From Brachyhypopomus gauderio (Eukaryota; Chordata; Actinopteri; Gymnotiformes; Hypopomidae), in assembly GCF_052324685.1 (NCBI RefSeq), contig NC_135223.1, positions 15,623,654 to 15,687,653 of the forward strand: 64,000 bases of DNA. Reading direction: 5' to 3'. Below, in pieces: positions 24,883 through 37,824 of the stretch. Within the stretch, counting starts at the first letter, position 1; the number at the start of each line of letters is the position of its first letter. Made by a program: the position numbers and the translations under genes. The notes beneath the pieces were generated by a model, which worked only from the letters and a program-made list of their open reading frames with translations, searched no databases and was not told where the DNA came from.

Positions 24883-25652
24883 TCCAGCTTCAAGATCTGA
24901 TCATCGTGTTTTCCTTTTTAGGTGTTGTGTGTAATGACTGTTCATTGCTGTTTTTATTTTGATTGACACAAGGCCTGATTTTACAACATTGTTTCATTTT
25001 GAGCACTGCTTGAACTGTTTTGAGGCAATAGTTTGGTTCTGCAGGAAGAGTCAAAGGTTTTGTGAATTTAGTGTGTGAACTGGGTTTTGTGTTTACAGTT
25101 TGGAGAAATAGATGCATGGTTTCAGGAAATGTGTCTTGGCAATTGAGAAAAACTGTAAACGGTTCAGAAGTTTAAAAACCAATACCTTTCTGAAATGTTT
25201 GCCAGAAACCTTATGAAAGCTAAACCACCATGTAGTGGCAGAGTACTCTGTGCTATTAAATGAGAAACTTTAGTAATGTGACATTTTCGTATTACAAAAT
25301 TAACAGCTCTGAAACTCAGCTACGCTAACTGCTGAACTAAAATAACAGGATTTCTATCAAATACTAAGAGTGACTGTTGAGCGGGAAACAGTCGGGATGT
25401 AGCAGTATTATTGAATTACTCGAACGAATAACTATAGCTGAACCTTTCCTGTGATTTCCGGGACATTGTGTAACAAGTCAAGACAAAATGCCCAGATTAG
25501 CGGATTGTCACACGTAATTAGTCATCACTAATTGCTGTTAATGAAGTCCAGGTGAAACAGGCGCCTAGTCCCGAGTTGATTTGCATTATTTAAAGCCCAG
25601 TCCAAGCGTCAAAATAGTATACGGTTGTATTGTTTTTGGGTAAGATAGTATA

Positions 25653-26110
25653 ATGGGTGCTCAAAGACTTCTCGGTGTCAGTGTTCTGATTGCTATCCTT
25701 TGTCTCGGTGAGTTTCGCTTTGTTTGTAGTTATTTTGTATCTCATTTGAAGATGTGTTGGACGTTCTCAGTCTAACGAACTTCTGACGATGTCGTAGCTC
25801 TTGCATCTCCACGTGAGCGTCGACAGCCAAGTGAAGCAGGCCTGCTATTACCGCGAGTGATCAGAGCTGAACAAGGTTTGTGTGTACATGACGTTTTAGG
25901 CCAAGACGATGTTTTTCATTTTGGGGATTTGTGTGTATGCGTGGTCCTTGTGTCCATGGTTGGATCTAGTTCTCCATATTGTGGCTGAAGTGTGGTATCT
26001 GTCCAGGTGTTCTTGGAGAACCCATCAACGATGTGAAGCTGCTAATCCATGATATGGATTTTGGTTCAGGCTTGGAGGAGACACTTAAGGAGAAGGAAAG
26101 TACGAGCTAG
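25653..26110 (+). CDS. Array copy 2: unrecognised small secreted protein, 78 residues
   Basis: Exons 25653-25707 (donor GTGAGT, where most copies have GTAAGT), 25798-25875 and 26007-26110 (stop TAG). The 3' exon begins at 26255 with AATAAA at 26405. Relative to copy 1 it has Gly8 for Val in the signal peptide, Leu47 for Phe and Lys72 for Asn. The signal peptide, RERR furin site and Gln28 are unchanged. It lies directly right of the transposon pile, with its own upstream region intact (ATTTGCAT and TATTTAAA both present). Family unknown. Confidence 0.6.
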
Positions 26111-28569
26111 AAGGGTAAGTAACCACTGGAGTGATCCAATTGGTACTGGAGAACCTGTGTAGTTCAGGCTTCTTCTTTCCTCTAGTAGTGTGGCAGCCCC
26201 TTTTTTGGTTTCCCTTTGAATTTAAATGGCTCACGAGTAACCTTCTGGTTTTAGGGTCTGAATATAAAGGATGCAGTTCTTGCTGTGCCATCAACTTTCC
26301 CTAATCTTCCAGCTCCCATCTTCGGCACCTCTCGAACTGGCCTGGGTCCATGCAAGAGTTAATGAGCCTAAGCAATGTCACATCTGCCCAGGAAATGGTT
26401 TCTGAATAAATGGTTTTGAGGAACTGCTGGTCACTGTCCTTTCTCCAACATTTGGTGTTGTGCTGGTCTAAACCCATGTTACAATCCATCTATATCCCAC
26501 CCACTCCTGTGAAATTTCTTGCTTGATCTAAAGAATAGCCTCTGGCAGTTGTAGAGAAAATGGTGTACAGCGTTCTTAACTAATGACAGATGTCGGACTA
26601 TATGGATCTGAAGTAGTGTCTTTCTGTGGAAGATTTCATTACTGTGCTGCATCAATTTATGAAAAATTTAATCAACCTGAAGTTGGGGAATTTTGTAGAA
26701 GATTTCACTGGGGGTTGGAAGGTCTAATGCAGAGAAGGAAGGAATACCCACGATTTTGTTCAAACGCGATTCCACCCCTACACTTTTGTCAAATTTTAAA
26801 GCTGATTTCCCAGCACACCCCCAATTTTGAAAAGGTTTCTACACCCCTGCAGGTATGTACAAGTGCACATGACGTCCCAAAAGGTTCCATGGTATTCCAT
26901 TAGTATAATTCAAAAGTTTAATTTAAAGCAGTTATGCCACTAACAAATGACTATATAGATGGGATTTGATGGATTGAATTTTTTTTTTTTAGAGCAGAAA
27001 CGTTCTGATACGGTTCAAAATACACATGATATGAAGGATCATAAGCGGCTTCATAAAGCCTGAAATTCTTTTATTTATTTTTTTTTATTAATCCGTTTTC
27101 CTTCTAAATTGAACAGATACAAAGTTAACTTTGACATTTAACCTAGGTTTTCTGTGTCAACCAAGTGTATAATTTGGTGAATGTTGTTTAAACATGGGTG
27201 GACAAAATAATACAATTGATTTTTGGTATGCAGTATTCTCCAGATGCTAAAGACATGCACCTGGTAATTTCATAAAGTGAAAAACCAAAAAATAAAGATA
27301 AATTTGAAAACCTATCAAAACTGGTAAAGTTGGTTTCATGTTTGCATATACAGAATTATTTCTTTAACCATAAGGATGTATCAGCAACAGTGCCAAACTA
27401 TGCATACTCATTTCTGAGATTACTTCTTTTGGAGTCATCTTTCAGACATGGATCAAAACCATCAGAGTTCATAGACAGGATTATAAATTTGTACAGGCCT
27501 CAGAGTTCTGTAGCCCAGCGCTGGGAGTACAGATTCACAACACACAGGTGTCAGGAAAGGGTTCCAAAGTTTAATGATAATATATGTAGTTAAATACAGA
27601 ATGAAGATGTCAACCCAATTGGGTAAGAATAATAAAACATATGTATGATTTGTGTTCTCCTGATCAGGAGAGGAGGCACAGTAGACTGGAACTAGGGGAA
27701 GTGTAAAAGTACAGGGAGAGCGGTAGAGAGAGAGGTTCTAACTGAGGAGCAAACACACAGATAACGGAGTGAATTAAATGTCAGTGTTCTGACTGAGGAT
27801 CACAGACAGTAAATCACAAATACCATTACACAAAGTGCATCCTACATAACAAATTACAACTTTTATATGGGTATTTCCATCTTGCACCAATTTGTGGTGG
27901 TCAGTTGTTCTTATTACAATAGCTTTTAAACTGTCCATCATAAGACCACCAACCAAGTTCTATTACACAAAGTACATCCTAAATAAAAACCTACAAATCT
28001 TATATGGATATTTCTACCTCTTATTTATTTGTGGTGGTGAGTGTTTGTCTAAGAATTTCAGAAGCTTTTAAACGATTCAGAAGTTTAAAATTCAAAACAT
28101 TCCTGAATTTTTGCCAGAAAACTTATGAAAGCTAAACCACCATGTAGTGGCAGAGTACTATATGCTATTAAATGAGAAACTTTAGTGATGTAGCATTTTC
28201 CAAATTACACAATTAACAGCTCTGAAACTCAGCTACACTAACTGTTGAACTAAAATAACAGTCAGGATTTCTATCAAATACTAAGAATGACCGTTGAGTG
28301 GGAAACAGTCGGGATGCGACAGGATTATCGAATTACTCGAACGAATAACTATCGCTGAACCTTACCTGTGATTTCCGGGACATTGTGCAACGAGTCAAGA
28401 CAAAACACGCAGATTAGCGGATTGTCACACGTAATTAGTCATCACTAATTGCTGTTAATGAAGTCCAGGTGAAACAGGCGCCGGGTCGCGAGTAGATCTG
28501 CATTATTTAAAGCCCAGTCCAAGCGTCAAAATAGTATACGGTTGTATTGTTTTTGGGTAAGATAGTATA

Positions 28570-29014
28570 ATGGGTGTTCAAAGACTTCTCGTTGTCAGTG
28601 TTCTGATCGCTATCCTTTGTCTCGGTAAGTTTTGCTTTGTTTGTAGTTATTTTGTATTTCGTTTGAAGGTGTGTTGGACGTTCTCAGTTTAACAAACCTC
28701 TGATGTTGTAGCTCTTGCATCTCCTCGTGAGCGTCGACAGCCAAGTAAAGCAGGCCTGCTATTACCGCGAGTGATCAGAGCTGAACAAGGTTTGTGTGTA
28801 CATGAAGTTTTAGGCCAAGACTATGTTCCTTTCATTTTGGGGTTGTGTATGCGTGGTCCATGGTTGGATCTAGTTCTCCATATTGTGGCTGAAGTGTGGT
28901 ATCTGTCCAGGTGTTCTTGGAGAACCCATCAACGATGTGAAGCTGCTAATCCATGATATGGATTTTGGTTCAGGCTTGGAGGAGACACTTAATGAGAAGG
29001 AAAGTACAAGCTAG
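28570..29014 (+). CDS. Array copy 3: unrecognised small secreted protein, 78 residues
   Basis: Exons 28570-28624, 28712-28789 and 28911-29014 (stop TAG). The 3' exon starts at 29157 with AATAAA at 29307. Differences are Val3 for Ala, Glu31 changed to Lys just after the furin site, and Leu47. Intron 2 is shorter than in copy 1 through small deletions. The promoter octamer is altered (ATCTGCAT). It shares Val3 and the promoter change with copy 5, not with the adjacent copies 2 and 4, which shows a two-gene duplication block. Confidence 0.6.
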
Positions 29015-31491
29015 AAGGGTAAGTAACCACTGGAGTGCTCCAATTGGTACTGGAGAACCTGTGTAGTTCAGGCTTCTTTCCTCTAGTAGTGTGGCAGCCC
29101 CTTTTTTTGGTTTCCCTTTGAATTTAAATGGCTCACGAGTAACCTTCTGGTTTTAGGGTCTGAATATAAAGGATGCAGTTCTTGCTGTGCCGTCAACTTT
29201 CCCTAATCTTCCAGCTCCCATCTTCGGCACCTCTCGAACTGGCCTGGGTCCATGCAAGAGTTAATGGGCCTGAGCAATGTCACATCTGCCCAAGAAATGG
29301 TTTCTGAATAAATGGTTTTGAGGAACTGCTGGTCACTGTCCTTTCTCCAACATTTGGTGTTGTGCTGGTCTAAACCCATGTTACAATTCATCTATCTCCC
29401 ACCCACTCCTGTGAAATTTCTTGCTTGAGCTAAAGAAAAGCCTCTGGCAGTTGTAGAGAAAATGGTGTACAGCATTCTTAACTAATGATGGCAGGCGTTG
29501 GACTATATGGTTCTGAAGTAGTGTCTTTCTGTGGAAGATTTCATTACTGTGCTGCATCAATTTATGAAAAATTTAATCAACCTGAAGTTGGGGAGTTTTG
29601 TAGAAGATTTCACTGGGGGTTGGAAGTTCTAATGCAGAGAAGGAAGGAATACCCACAATTTTGTTCAAATGTGATTCCACCCCTACACTTTTGTCAAATT
29701 TAAACGCTGATTTCCCAGCACACCCTCAAATTTGAAATGATTACTACACCCCTGCAGGTATATATAAGTGCACATGACGTCCCAAAAGGTTCCATGATAT
29801 TCCATTAGTAAAATTCAGAAGTTTAATCTAAAACAATTATGCCACTAACAAATGACTATATAGATGGGGTTTATGATGGCTTGAATTTCCTTTTTTTTTT
29901 TAGAGCAGAAACGTTCTGATACAGATACGGTTAAAAATACACATGATATTCGGCTTCATAAAGCCTGAGATTCATTTTTTTTTTTTTTTTTTTTGAAAAA
30001 ATAAATCTAGGGTTTCCTTCTAAATTGAACAGATACAAAGTTAACTGACATTTAACCTAGGTTTTCTGTGTCAACCAAGTGTATAATTTGGTGAATGTTG
30101 TTTAAATATGGGTGGACAAAATAATACAATTGATTTTTGGTATGCAGTATTCTCCAGATGCTAAAGACATGCACCTGGTAATTCCATAAAGTGAAAAACC
30201 AAAAAATAAAATTGAAAACCTATCAAAACTGTGGAAAAGTTGGTTTCATGTTTGCATATACAGAATTCTTTAATAACCATAAGGATGTATCAGCAACAGT
30301 GCCAAACTGCAGATTCTTATTTCTGAGTACGTCTTTGGAGTTATATTTCAGACATGGATCAAAACCATCAGAGTTCATAGGATTATAAATTCGTACAGCC
30401 CTCAGAGTTCTGTAGCCCAGCGCAGGGAGTACAGATTCACAACACACAGGTGTCAGGAAAGAGTTCCAAAGTTTAATGATACTATACGATGATACGATTT
30501 GATTATGTAGTTAAATACAGAGTGAAGATGTGTCAACCCAATTGGGTAAGAATAATAAAACATGTATGATTTGTGTTCTTATCAGGAGAGGAGGCACAGT
30601 AGACTGGAACTAGGGGAAGTGTAAAAGTACAGAAAGAGCGGTAGAGAGAGAGAGGTTCTAACTGAGGAGCAAACACACAGATAACGGAGTGAATTAAATG
30701 TCAGTGTTCTGACTGAGGGTCACAGACAGTAAATCACAAATATCATTACACAAAGTGCATCCTAAATAACAAATTACAACTTTTATATGGGTATTTCCAT
30801 CTTGCACTAATTTGGGGTGGTCAGTTGTTGTCTTATTTTAATAGCTTTTAAACTGTCCATCATAAGACCAACAAACAAGTTCTATTACACAAAGTGCATC
30901 CTAAATAAAAACCTACAACTCTTATATGAGTATTTCTACCTCTTATTTATTTGTGGTGGTGAGTGTTTGTCTAAGAATTTCAGAAGCTTTTAAATGGTTC
31001 AGAAGTTTAAAATTCAAAACCTTCCTGAATTTTTTGCCAGAAAACTTATGAAAGCTAAACCACCATGTAGTGGCAGAGTACTCTATGCTATTAAATGAGA
31101 AACTTTAGTGATGTAGCATTTTCCAAATTACACAATTAACAGCTCTGAAACTCAGCTACGCTAACTTCGGAACTAAAATAACAGTCAAGATTTCTATCAA
31201 ATACTAAGAGTGACCATTAAGCGGGAAACAGTTGGGATGTAGCAAGATTATTGAATTACTCGAACGAATAACTATCGCTGAACCTTTCCTGTGATTTCTG
31301 GGACATTGTGCAACGGACTCATGACACAATACGCAGATTAGCGGATTGTCACACGTAATTAGTCATCACTAATTGCTGTTAATGAAGTCCAGGTGAAACA
31401 GGCGTCTAGTCGCGAGTTGATTTGCATTATAAAGCCCAGTCCAAGCGTCAAAATAGTATACGGTCGTATTGTTTTTGGGTAAGATAGTATA

Positions 31492-31943
31492 ATGGGTGCT
31501 CAAAGACTTCTCGGTGTCAGTGTTCTGATTGCTATCCTTTGTCTCGGTAAGTTTCGCTTTGTTTGTAGTTATTTTGTATCTTATTTGAAGGTGTGTTGAC
31601 GTTCTCAGTCTAATGAACCTCTGACGATGTCGTAGCTCTTGCATCTCCACGTGAGCGTCGACAGCCAAGTGAAGCAGGCCTGCTATTACCGCGAGTGATC
31701 AGAGCTGAACAAGGTTTGTGTGTACATGACGTTTTAGGCCAAGACTATGTTTTTCATTTTGGGGATGTGTGTATGCGTGGTCCTTGTGTCCATGGTTGGA
31801 TCTAGTTCTCCATATTGTGGCTGAAGTGTGGTATCTGTCCAGGTGTTCTTGGAGAACCCAACTATGTGGAGCTGCTAATCCATGATATGGGTTTTGGTTC
31901 AGGCTTAGAGGAGACACTTAATGAGAAGGAAAGTACAAGCTAG
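31492..31943 (+). CDS. Array copy 4: unrecognised small secreted protein, 77 residues
   Basis: Exons 31492-31546, 31636-31713 and 31843-31943 (stop TAG). The 3' exon starts at 32088 with AATAAA at 32238. It is the most changed protein: Gly8, Leu47, loss of Ile51 by an in-frame 3-bp deletion, Asp53 to Tyr, Lys55 to Glu and Asp62 to Gly (copy 1 numbering). The frame, furin site and stop are kept. The promoter has TATAAAG in place of TATTTAAAG, as in copy 6. Confidence 0.58.
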
Positions 31944-33959
31944 AAGGGTAAGTAACCACTGGAGTGATCCAATTGGTATTGGAGAACCTGTGTAGTTCAG
32001 GCTTCTTCTTTCCTCTAGTAGTGTGGCAGCCCCTTTTTTGGTTTCCCTTTGAATTTAAATGGCTCACGAGTAACCTTCTGGTTTCAGGGTCTGATTATAA
32101 AGGATGCAGTTCTTGCTGTGCCATCAACTTTCCCTAATCTTCCAGCTCCCATCTTCGGCACCTCTCGAACTGGCCTGGGTCCATGCAAGAGTTAATGAGC
32201 CTGAGCAATGTCACATCTGCCCAGGAAATGGTTTCTGAATAAATGGTTTTGAGGAACTGCTGGTCACTGTCCTTTCTCCAACATTTGGTGTTGTGCTGGT
32301 CTAAACCCATGTTACAATCCATCTATATCCCACCCACTCCTGTGAAATTTCTTGCTTGATCTAAAGAATAGCCTCTGGCAGTTGTAGAGAAAATGGTGTA
32401 CAGTGTTCTTAACTAATGACAGATGTCGGACTATATGGATCTGAAGTAGTGTCTTTCTGTGGAAGATTTCATTACTGTGCTGCATCAATTTATGAAAAAT
32501 TTAATCAACCTGAAGTTGGGGAATTTTGTAGAAGATTTCACTGGGGGTTGGAAGGTCTAATGCAGAGAAGGAAGGAATACCCACGATTTTGTTCAAACGC
32601 GATTCCACCCCTACACTTTTGTCAAATTTTAAAGCTGATTTCCCAGCACACCCCCAATTTTGAAAAGGTTTCTACACCCCTGCAGGTATGTACAAGTGCA
32701 CATGACGTCCCAAAAGGTTCCATGGTATTCCATTAGTATAATTCAAAAGTTTAATCTAAAGCAGTTATGCAACTAACAAATGACTATATAGATGGGATTT
32801 GATGGATTGAATTTTTTTTTTTTTAGAGCAGAAACGTTCTGATAGATACGGTTCAAAATACACATGATATGAAGGATCATAAGCGGCTTCATAAAGCCTG
32901 AAATTCTTTTATTTATTTTTTTTTATTAATCCGTTTTCCTTCTAAATTGAACAGATACAAAGTTAACTTTGACATTTAACCTAGGTTTTCTGTGTCAACC
33001 AAGTGTATAATTTGGTGAATGTTGTTTAAACATGGGTGGACAAAATAATACAATTGATTTTTGGTATGCAGTATTCTCCAGATGCTAAAGACATGCACCT
33101 GGTAATTTCATAAAGTGAAAAACCAAAAAATAAAGATAAATTTGAAAACCTATCAAAACTGGTAAAGTTGGTTTCATGTTTGCATATACAGAATTATTTC
33201 TTTAACCATAAGGATGTATCAGCAACAGTGCCAAACTATGCATACTCATTTCTGAGATTACTTCTTTTGGAGTCATCTTTCAGACATGGATCAAAACCAT
33301 CAGAGTTCATAGACAGGATTATAAATTTGTACAGGCCTCAGAGTTCTGTAGCCCAGCGCTGGGAGTACAGATTCACAACACACAGGTGTCAGGAAAGGGT
33401 TCCAAAGTTTAATGATAATATATGTAGTTAAATACAGAATGAAGATTTGTGTTCTCCTGATCAGGAGAGGAGGCACAGTAGACTGGAACTAGGGGAAGTG
33501 TAAAAGTACAGGGAGAGCGTTAGAGAGAGAGAGGTTCTAACTGAGGAGCAAACACACAGATAACGGAGTGAATTAAATGTCAGTGTTCTGACTGAGGATC
33601 ACAGACAGTAAATCACAAATACCATTACACAAAGTGCATCCTACATAAATTACAACTTTTATATGGGTATTTCCATCTTGCACCAATTTGTGGTGGTCAG
33701 TTGTTGTCTTATTATTTCAATAGCTTTTAAACTGTCCATCATAAGACCACCAAACAAGTTCTATTACACAAAGTACATCCTAAATAAAAACCTACAAATC
33801 TTATATGGGTATTTCTACCTCTTATTTATTTGTGGTGGTGAGTGTTTGTCTAAGAATTTCAGAAGCTTTTAAACGATTCAGAAGTTTAAAATTCAAAACA
33901 TTCCTGAATTTTTGCCAGAAAACTTATGAAAGCTAAACCACCATGTAGTGGCAGAGTAC

Positions 33960-34291
33960 ATTTACATTACATTTATGGCATTTACCAGACGCTCTTATCC
34001 AGAGCGACTTACAAAAGTGCTATGTAGTTGCTTGGAATCTCCAAGGTAGAATAGATAGTCCTGAACACAAGGTACTCTAAGCTGGAAAAAACCACTAGAC
34101 GAAAGTCAAATGATACCTAACAATTATACCTGAATATACACATCCCCTGAGGAAAAAGACAGTAAACAATTCCTATAACCCAATTATGCACAATACCTGA
34201 GGAAAGAGACGATAAAGTACAATAGACAAAGCATAATTATGCAAAGTGCACTTGAAAGAGGTGGGTCTTCAGTCGGCGTCTGAAGACAGCA
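33960..34291. mobile_element. 332-bp non-autonomous element in unit 4
   Basis: Flanked by the 7-bp duplication AGAGTAC (33953-33959 and 34292-34298); the uninterrupted site is present in units 2 and 3. It begins TTTACATTACATTTATGGC and contains CTTATCCAGAGCGACTTAC, a motif very common in teleost interspersed repeats. A related fragment lies at about 44622-44670. It has no coding capacity. It inserted after the block duplication, because the matching unit 2 lacks it. Confidence 0.75.
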
Positions 34292-34709
34292 AGAGTACTC
34301 TATGCTATTAAATGAGAAACTTTAGTGATGTAGCATTTTCCAAATTACACAATTAACAGCTCTGAAACTCAGCTACACTAACTGTTGAACTAAAATAACA
34401 GTCAGGATTTCTATCAAATACTAAGAATGACCGTTGAGTGGGAAACAGTCGGGATGCAACAGGATTATCGAATTACTCGAACGAATAACTATCGCTGAAC
34501 CTTACCTGTGATTTCCGGGACATTGTGCAACGAGTCAAGACAAAACACGCAGATTAGCGGATTGTCACACGTAATTAGTCATCACTAATTGCTGTTAATG
34601 AAGTCCAGGTGAAACAGGCGCCGGGTCGCGAGTTGATCTGCATTATTTAAAGCCCAGTCCAAGCGTCAAAATAGTATACGGTCGTATTGTTTTTAGGTAA
34701 GATAGTATA

Positions 34710-35156
34710 ATGGGTGTTCAAAGACTTCTCGTTGTCAGTGTTCTGATCGCTATCCTTTGTCTCGGTAAGTTTTGCTTTGTTTGTAGTTATTTTGTATTTC
34801 TTTTGAAGGTGTGTTGGACGTTCTCAGTTTAACAAACCTCTGATGTTGTAGCTCTTGCATCTCCTCGTGAGCGTCGACAGCCAAGTGAAGCAGGCCTGCT
34901 ATTAACGCGAGTGATCAGAGCTGAACAAGGTTTGTGTGTACATGACGTTTTAGGCCAAGACTATGTTCCTTTCATTTTGGGGTTGTGTGTATGCGTGATC
35001 CATGGTTGGATCTAGTTCTCCATATTGTGGCTGAAGTGTGGTATCTGTCCAGGTGTTCTTGGAGAACCCATCAACAATGTGAAGCTGCTAATCCATGATA
35101 TGGATTTTGGTTCAGGCTTAGAGGAGACACTTAATGAGAAGGAAAGTACAAGCTAG
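34710..35156 (+). CDS. Array copy 5: unrecognised small secreted protein, 78 residues
   Basis: Exons 34710-34764, 34852-34929 and 35053-35156 (stop TAG). The 3' exon starts at 35299 with AATAAA at 35449. Differences from copy 1 are Val3, Pro37 to Thr, Leu47 and Asp53 to Asn. The promoter octamer is altered as in copy 3. The furin site and Gln28 are kept. A hAT-like MITE lies 0.75 kb downstream in its 3' flank. Confidence 0.58.
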
Positions 35157-35914
35157 AAGGGTAAGTAACCACTGGAGTGCTCCAATTGGTACAGAAGAAC
35201 CTGTGTAGTTCAGGCTTCTTTCCTCTAGTAGTGTGGCAGCCCCTTTTTTTGGTTTTCCTTTGAATTTAAATGGCTCACGAATAACCTTCTTGATTCAGGG
35301 TCTGAATATAAAGGATGCAGTTCTTGCTGTGCCATCAACTTTCCCTAATCTTCCAGCTCCCATCTTCGGCACCTCTCGAACTGGCCTGGGTCCATGCAAG
35401 AGTTAATGGGCCTGAGCAACATCACATCTGCCCAAGAAATGGTTTCTGAATAAATGGTTTTGAGGAACTGCTGGTCACTGTCCTTTCTCCAACATTTGGT
35501 GTGCTGGTCTAAACCCATGTTACAATCCATCTATCTCCCACCCACTCCTGTGAAATTTCTTGCTTGAGCTAAAGAAAAGCCTCTGGCAATTGTAGAGAAA
35601 ATGGTGTACAGCATTCTTAACTAATGATGGCAGGCGTCGGACTATATGGTTCTGAAGTAGTGTCTTTCTGTGGAAGATTTCATTACTGTGCTGCATCAAT
35701 TTATGAAAAATTTAATCAACCTGAAGTTGGGGAATTTTGTAGAAGATTTCACTGGGGGTTGGAAGTTCTAATGCAGAGAAGGAAGGAATACCCACAATTT
35801 TGTTAAAACGCGAATCCACCCCTACACTTTTGTCAAATTTTAAACGCTGATTTCCCAGCACACCCCCAATTCTGAAAAGGTTACTACACCCCTGCAGGTA
35901 TGTACAAGTGCACA

Positions 35915-36117
35915 CAGGGCTGGTGCCACGGGGGGGTGAATGGGGGCGTTGCCCCCTCAGGTGAGGTGTCCCGCCCCCTCAATGTAAAAAATAAGACCCA
36001 TTTATTTTACAACAATCGCTACATGGTGCCCCCTCGGCCGCTCGACAATCGTACACGCACCTACGCTCAACAACTTGCGTTCGCCCCCTCACTGTATATG
36101 TTCTGGTGCTGGCCCTG
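35915..36117. mobile_element. hAT-type MITE in unit 5
   Basis: A 203-bp insertion with inverted ends CAGGGCTGGTGCCA and TGGTGCTGGCCCTG, flanked by a perfect 8-bp duplication AGTGCACA (35907-35914 and 36118-36125). The 8-bp duplication and CAGGG ends fit hAT elements. Unit 3, its block partner, has the empty site near 29766. It has no transposase, so it is non-autonomous. Confidence 0.85.
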
Positions 36118-37824
36118 AGTGCACATGACGTCCCAAAAGGTTCCATGATATTCCATTAGTATAATTCAGAAGTTTATTCTAAAACAATTATGCCACTAAC
36201 ATGACTATATAGATGGGATTTATGATGGCTTGAATTTCCTTTTTTAGAGCAGAAACGTACTGATAGATACGGTTCAAAATACACATGATACGAAGGACCA
36301 TATTCGGCTTCATAAAGCCTGAGATTTTTTTCTTTTTTTTGAAAAATAAATCTAGGTTTTCCTTCTAAATTGAACACATACAAAGTTAACTTTTTGACAT
36401 TTAACCCAGGTTTTCTGTCAACCAAGTGTATAATTTGGTGAATGGTGTGTTTTAAATATGGGTGGACAAAAGAACACTTGATTTTTGGTATGCAGTATTC
36501 TCCAGATGTTAAGACATGCACCTGGTAATTAATTCCATAAAGTGAAAAACCAAAAATTAAATTGAAAACCTATCAAAACTGTGGAAAAGTTGGTTTCATG
36601 TTTGCATATACAGAATTCTTTAATAACCATAAGGATGTATCAGCAACAGTGCCAAACTATGCAGATTCTTATTTCTGAGTACGTCTTTGGAGTTATATTT
36701 CAGACATGGATCAAAACCATCAGAGTTCATAGGATTATAAATTCGTACAGCCCTCAGAGTTCTGTAGCCCAGCGCAGGGAGTACAGATTCACAACACACA
36801 GGTGTCAGGAAAGAGTTCCAAAGTTTAATGATACTATATATGTAGTTAAATACAGAATGAAGATGTGTCAACCCAATTGGGTAAGAATAATAAAACATAT
36901 GTATGATTTGTGTTCTCCTTATCAGGAGAGGAGGCACAGTAGACTGGAACTAGCGAAAGTGTAAAAGTACAGGGAGAGCGGTAGAGAGAGGTTCTAACTG
37001 AGGAGCAAACACACAGATAACGGAGTGAATTAAATGTCAGTGTTCTGACTGAGGGTCACAGACAGTAAATCACAAATACCATTACACAAAGTGCATCCTA
37101 AATAACAAATTACAACTTTTATATGGGTATTTCCATCTTGCACTAATTTGGGGTGGTCAGTTGTCTTATTTCAATAGCTTTTAAACTGTCCATCATAAGA
37201 CCAACAAACAAGTTCTATTACACAAAGTGCATCCTAAATAAAAACCTACAACTCTTATATGAGTATTTCTACCTCTTATTTATTTGTGGTGGTGAGTGTT
37301 TGTCTAAGAATTTCAGAAGCTTTTAAACGGTTCAGAAGTTTAAAATTCAAAACATTCCTGAATTTTTTGCCAGAAAACTTATGAAAGCTAAACCACCATG
37401 TAGTGGCAGAGTACTCTATGCTATTAAATGAGAAACTTTAGTGATGTAGCATTTTCCAAATTACACAATTAACAGCTCTGAAACTCAGCTACGCTAACTT
37501 CTGAACTAAAATAACAGTCAAGATTTCTATCAAATGCTAAGAGTGACCGTTAAGTGGGAAACAGTCGGTATGTAGCAGGATTATTGAATTACTCGAACGA
37601 ATAACTATCGCTGAACCTTTCCTGTGATTTCTGGGACATTGTGCAACGGACTCATGACACAATACGCAGATTAGCGGATTGTCACACGTAATTAGTCATC
37701 ACTAATTGCTGTTAATGAAGTCCAGGTGAAACAGGCGCCTAGTCGCGAGTTGATTTGCATTATAAAGCCCAGTCCAAGCGTCAAAATAGTATACGGTCGT
37801 ATTGTTTTTGGGTAAGATAGTATA

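Larger units (their letters stand above)
18881..25155 (+). mobile_element. IS630/Tc1-like DNA transposon split by nested insertions
   Basis: The termini are inverted repeats CAGTTTTTCTCAATTGC (18881) and GCAATTGAGAAAAACTG (ending 25155), flanked by TA on both sides (18879-18880, 25156-25157), the target of Tc1/mariner-IS630 transposases. The empty site is seen in the other array units. A decayed transposase remains: an N-terminal part at about 19272-19420 (basic Arg/Gly-rich start, then an HTH-type segment containing HGLTMREAG), an RIARLPRWG segment near 19632-19660, and a later part at 24598-24755 (ITVREIQQKIIEDH, then RMQMKQLYL). Frameshifts and stops show it is dead. It carries the Tc1 and piggyBac-like insertions described separately. 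Confidence 0.75.

Noticed and set aside
26583-26903. 106-codon open frame downstream of array copies 2 and 4
   Set aside because: The matching frames in units 1, 3 and 5 end early or shift, and it lies just beyond the poly(A) signal. It looks like non-coding unit flank whose identity in two units reflects the recent block duplication.
28771-28956. Open frame overlapping exon 2 and intron 2 of array copy 3
   Set aside because: It is in another register than the spliced product and runs through an intron; a shadow.
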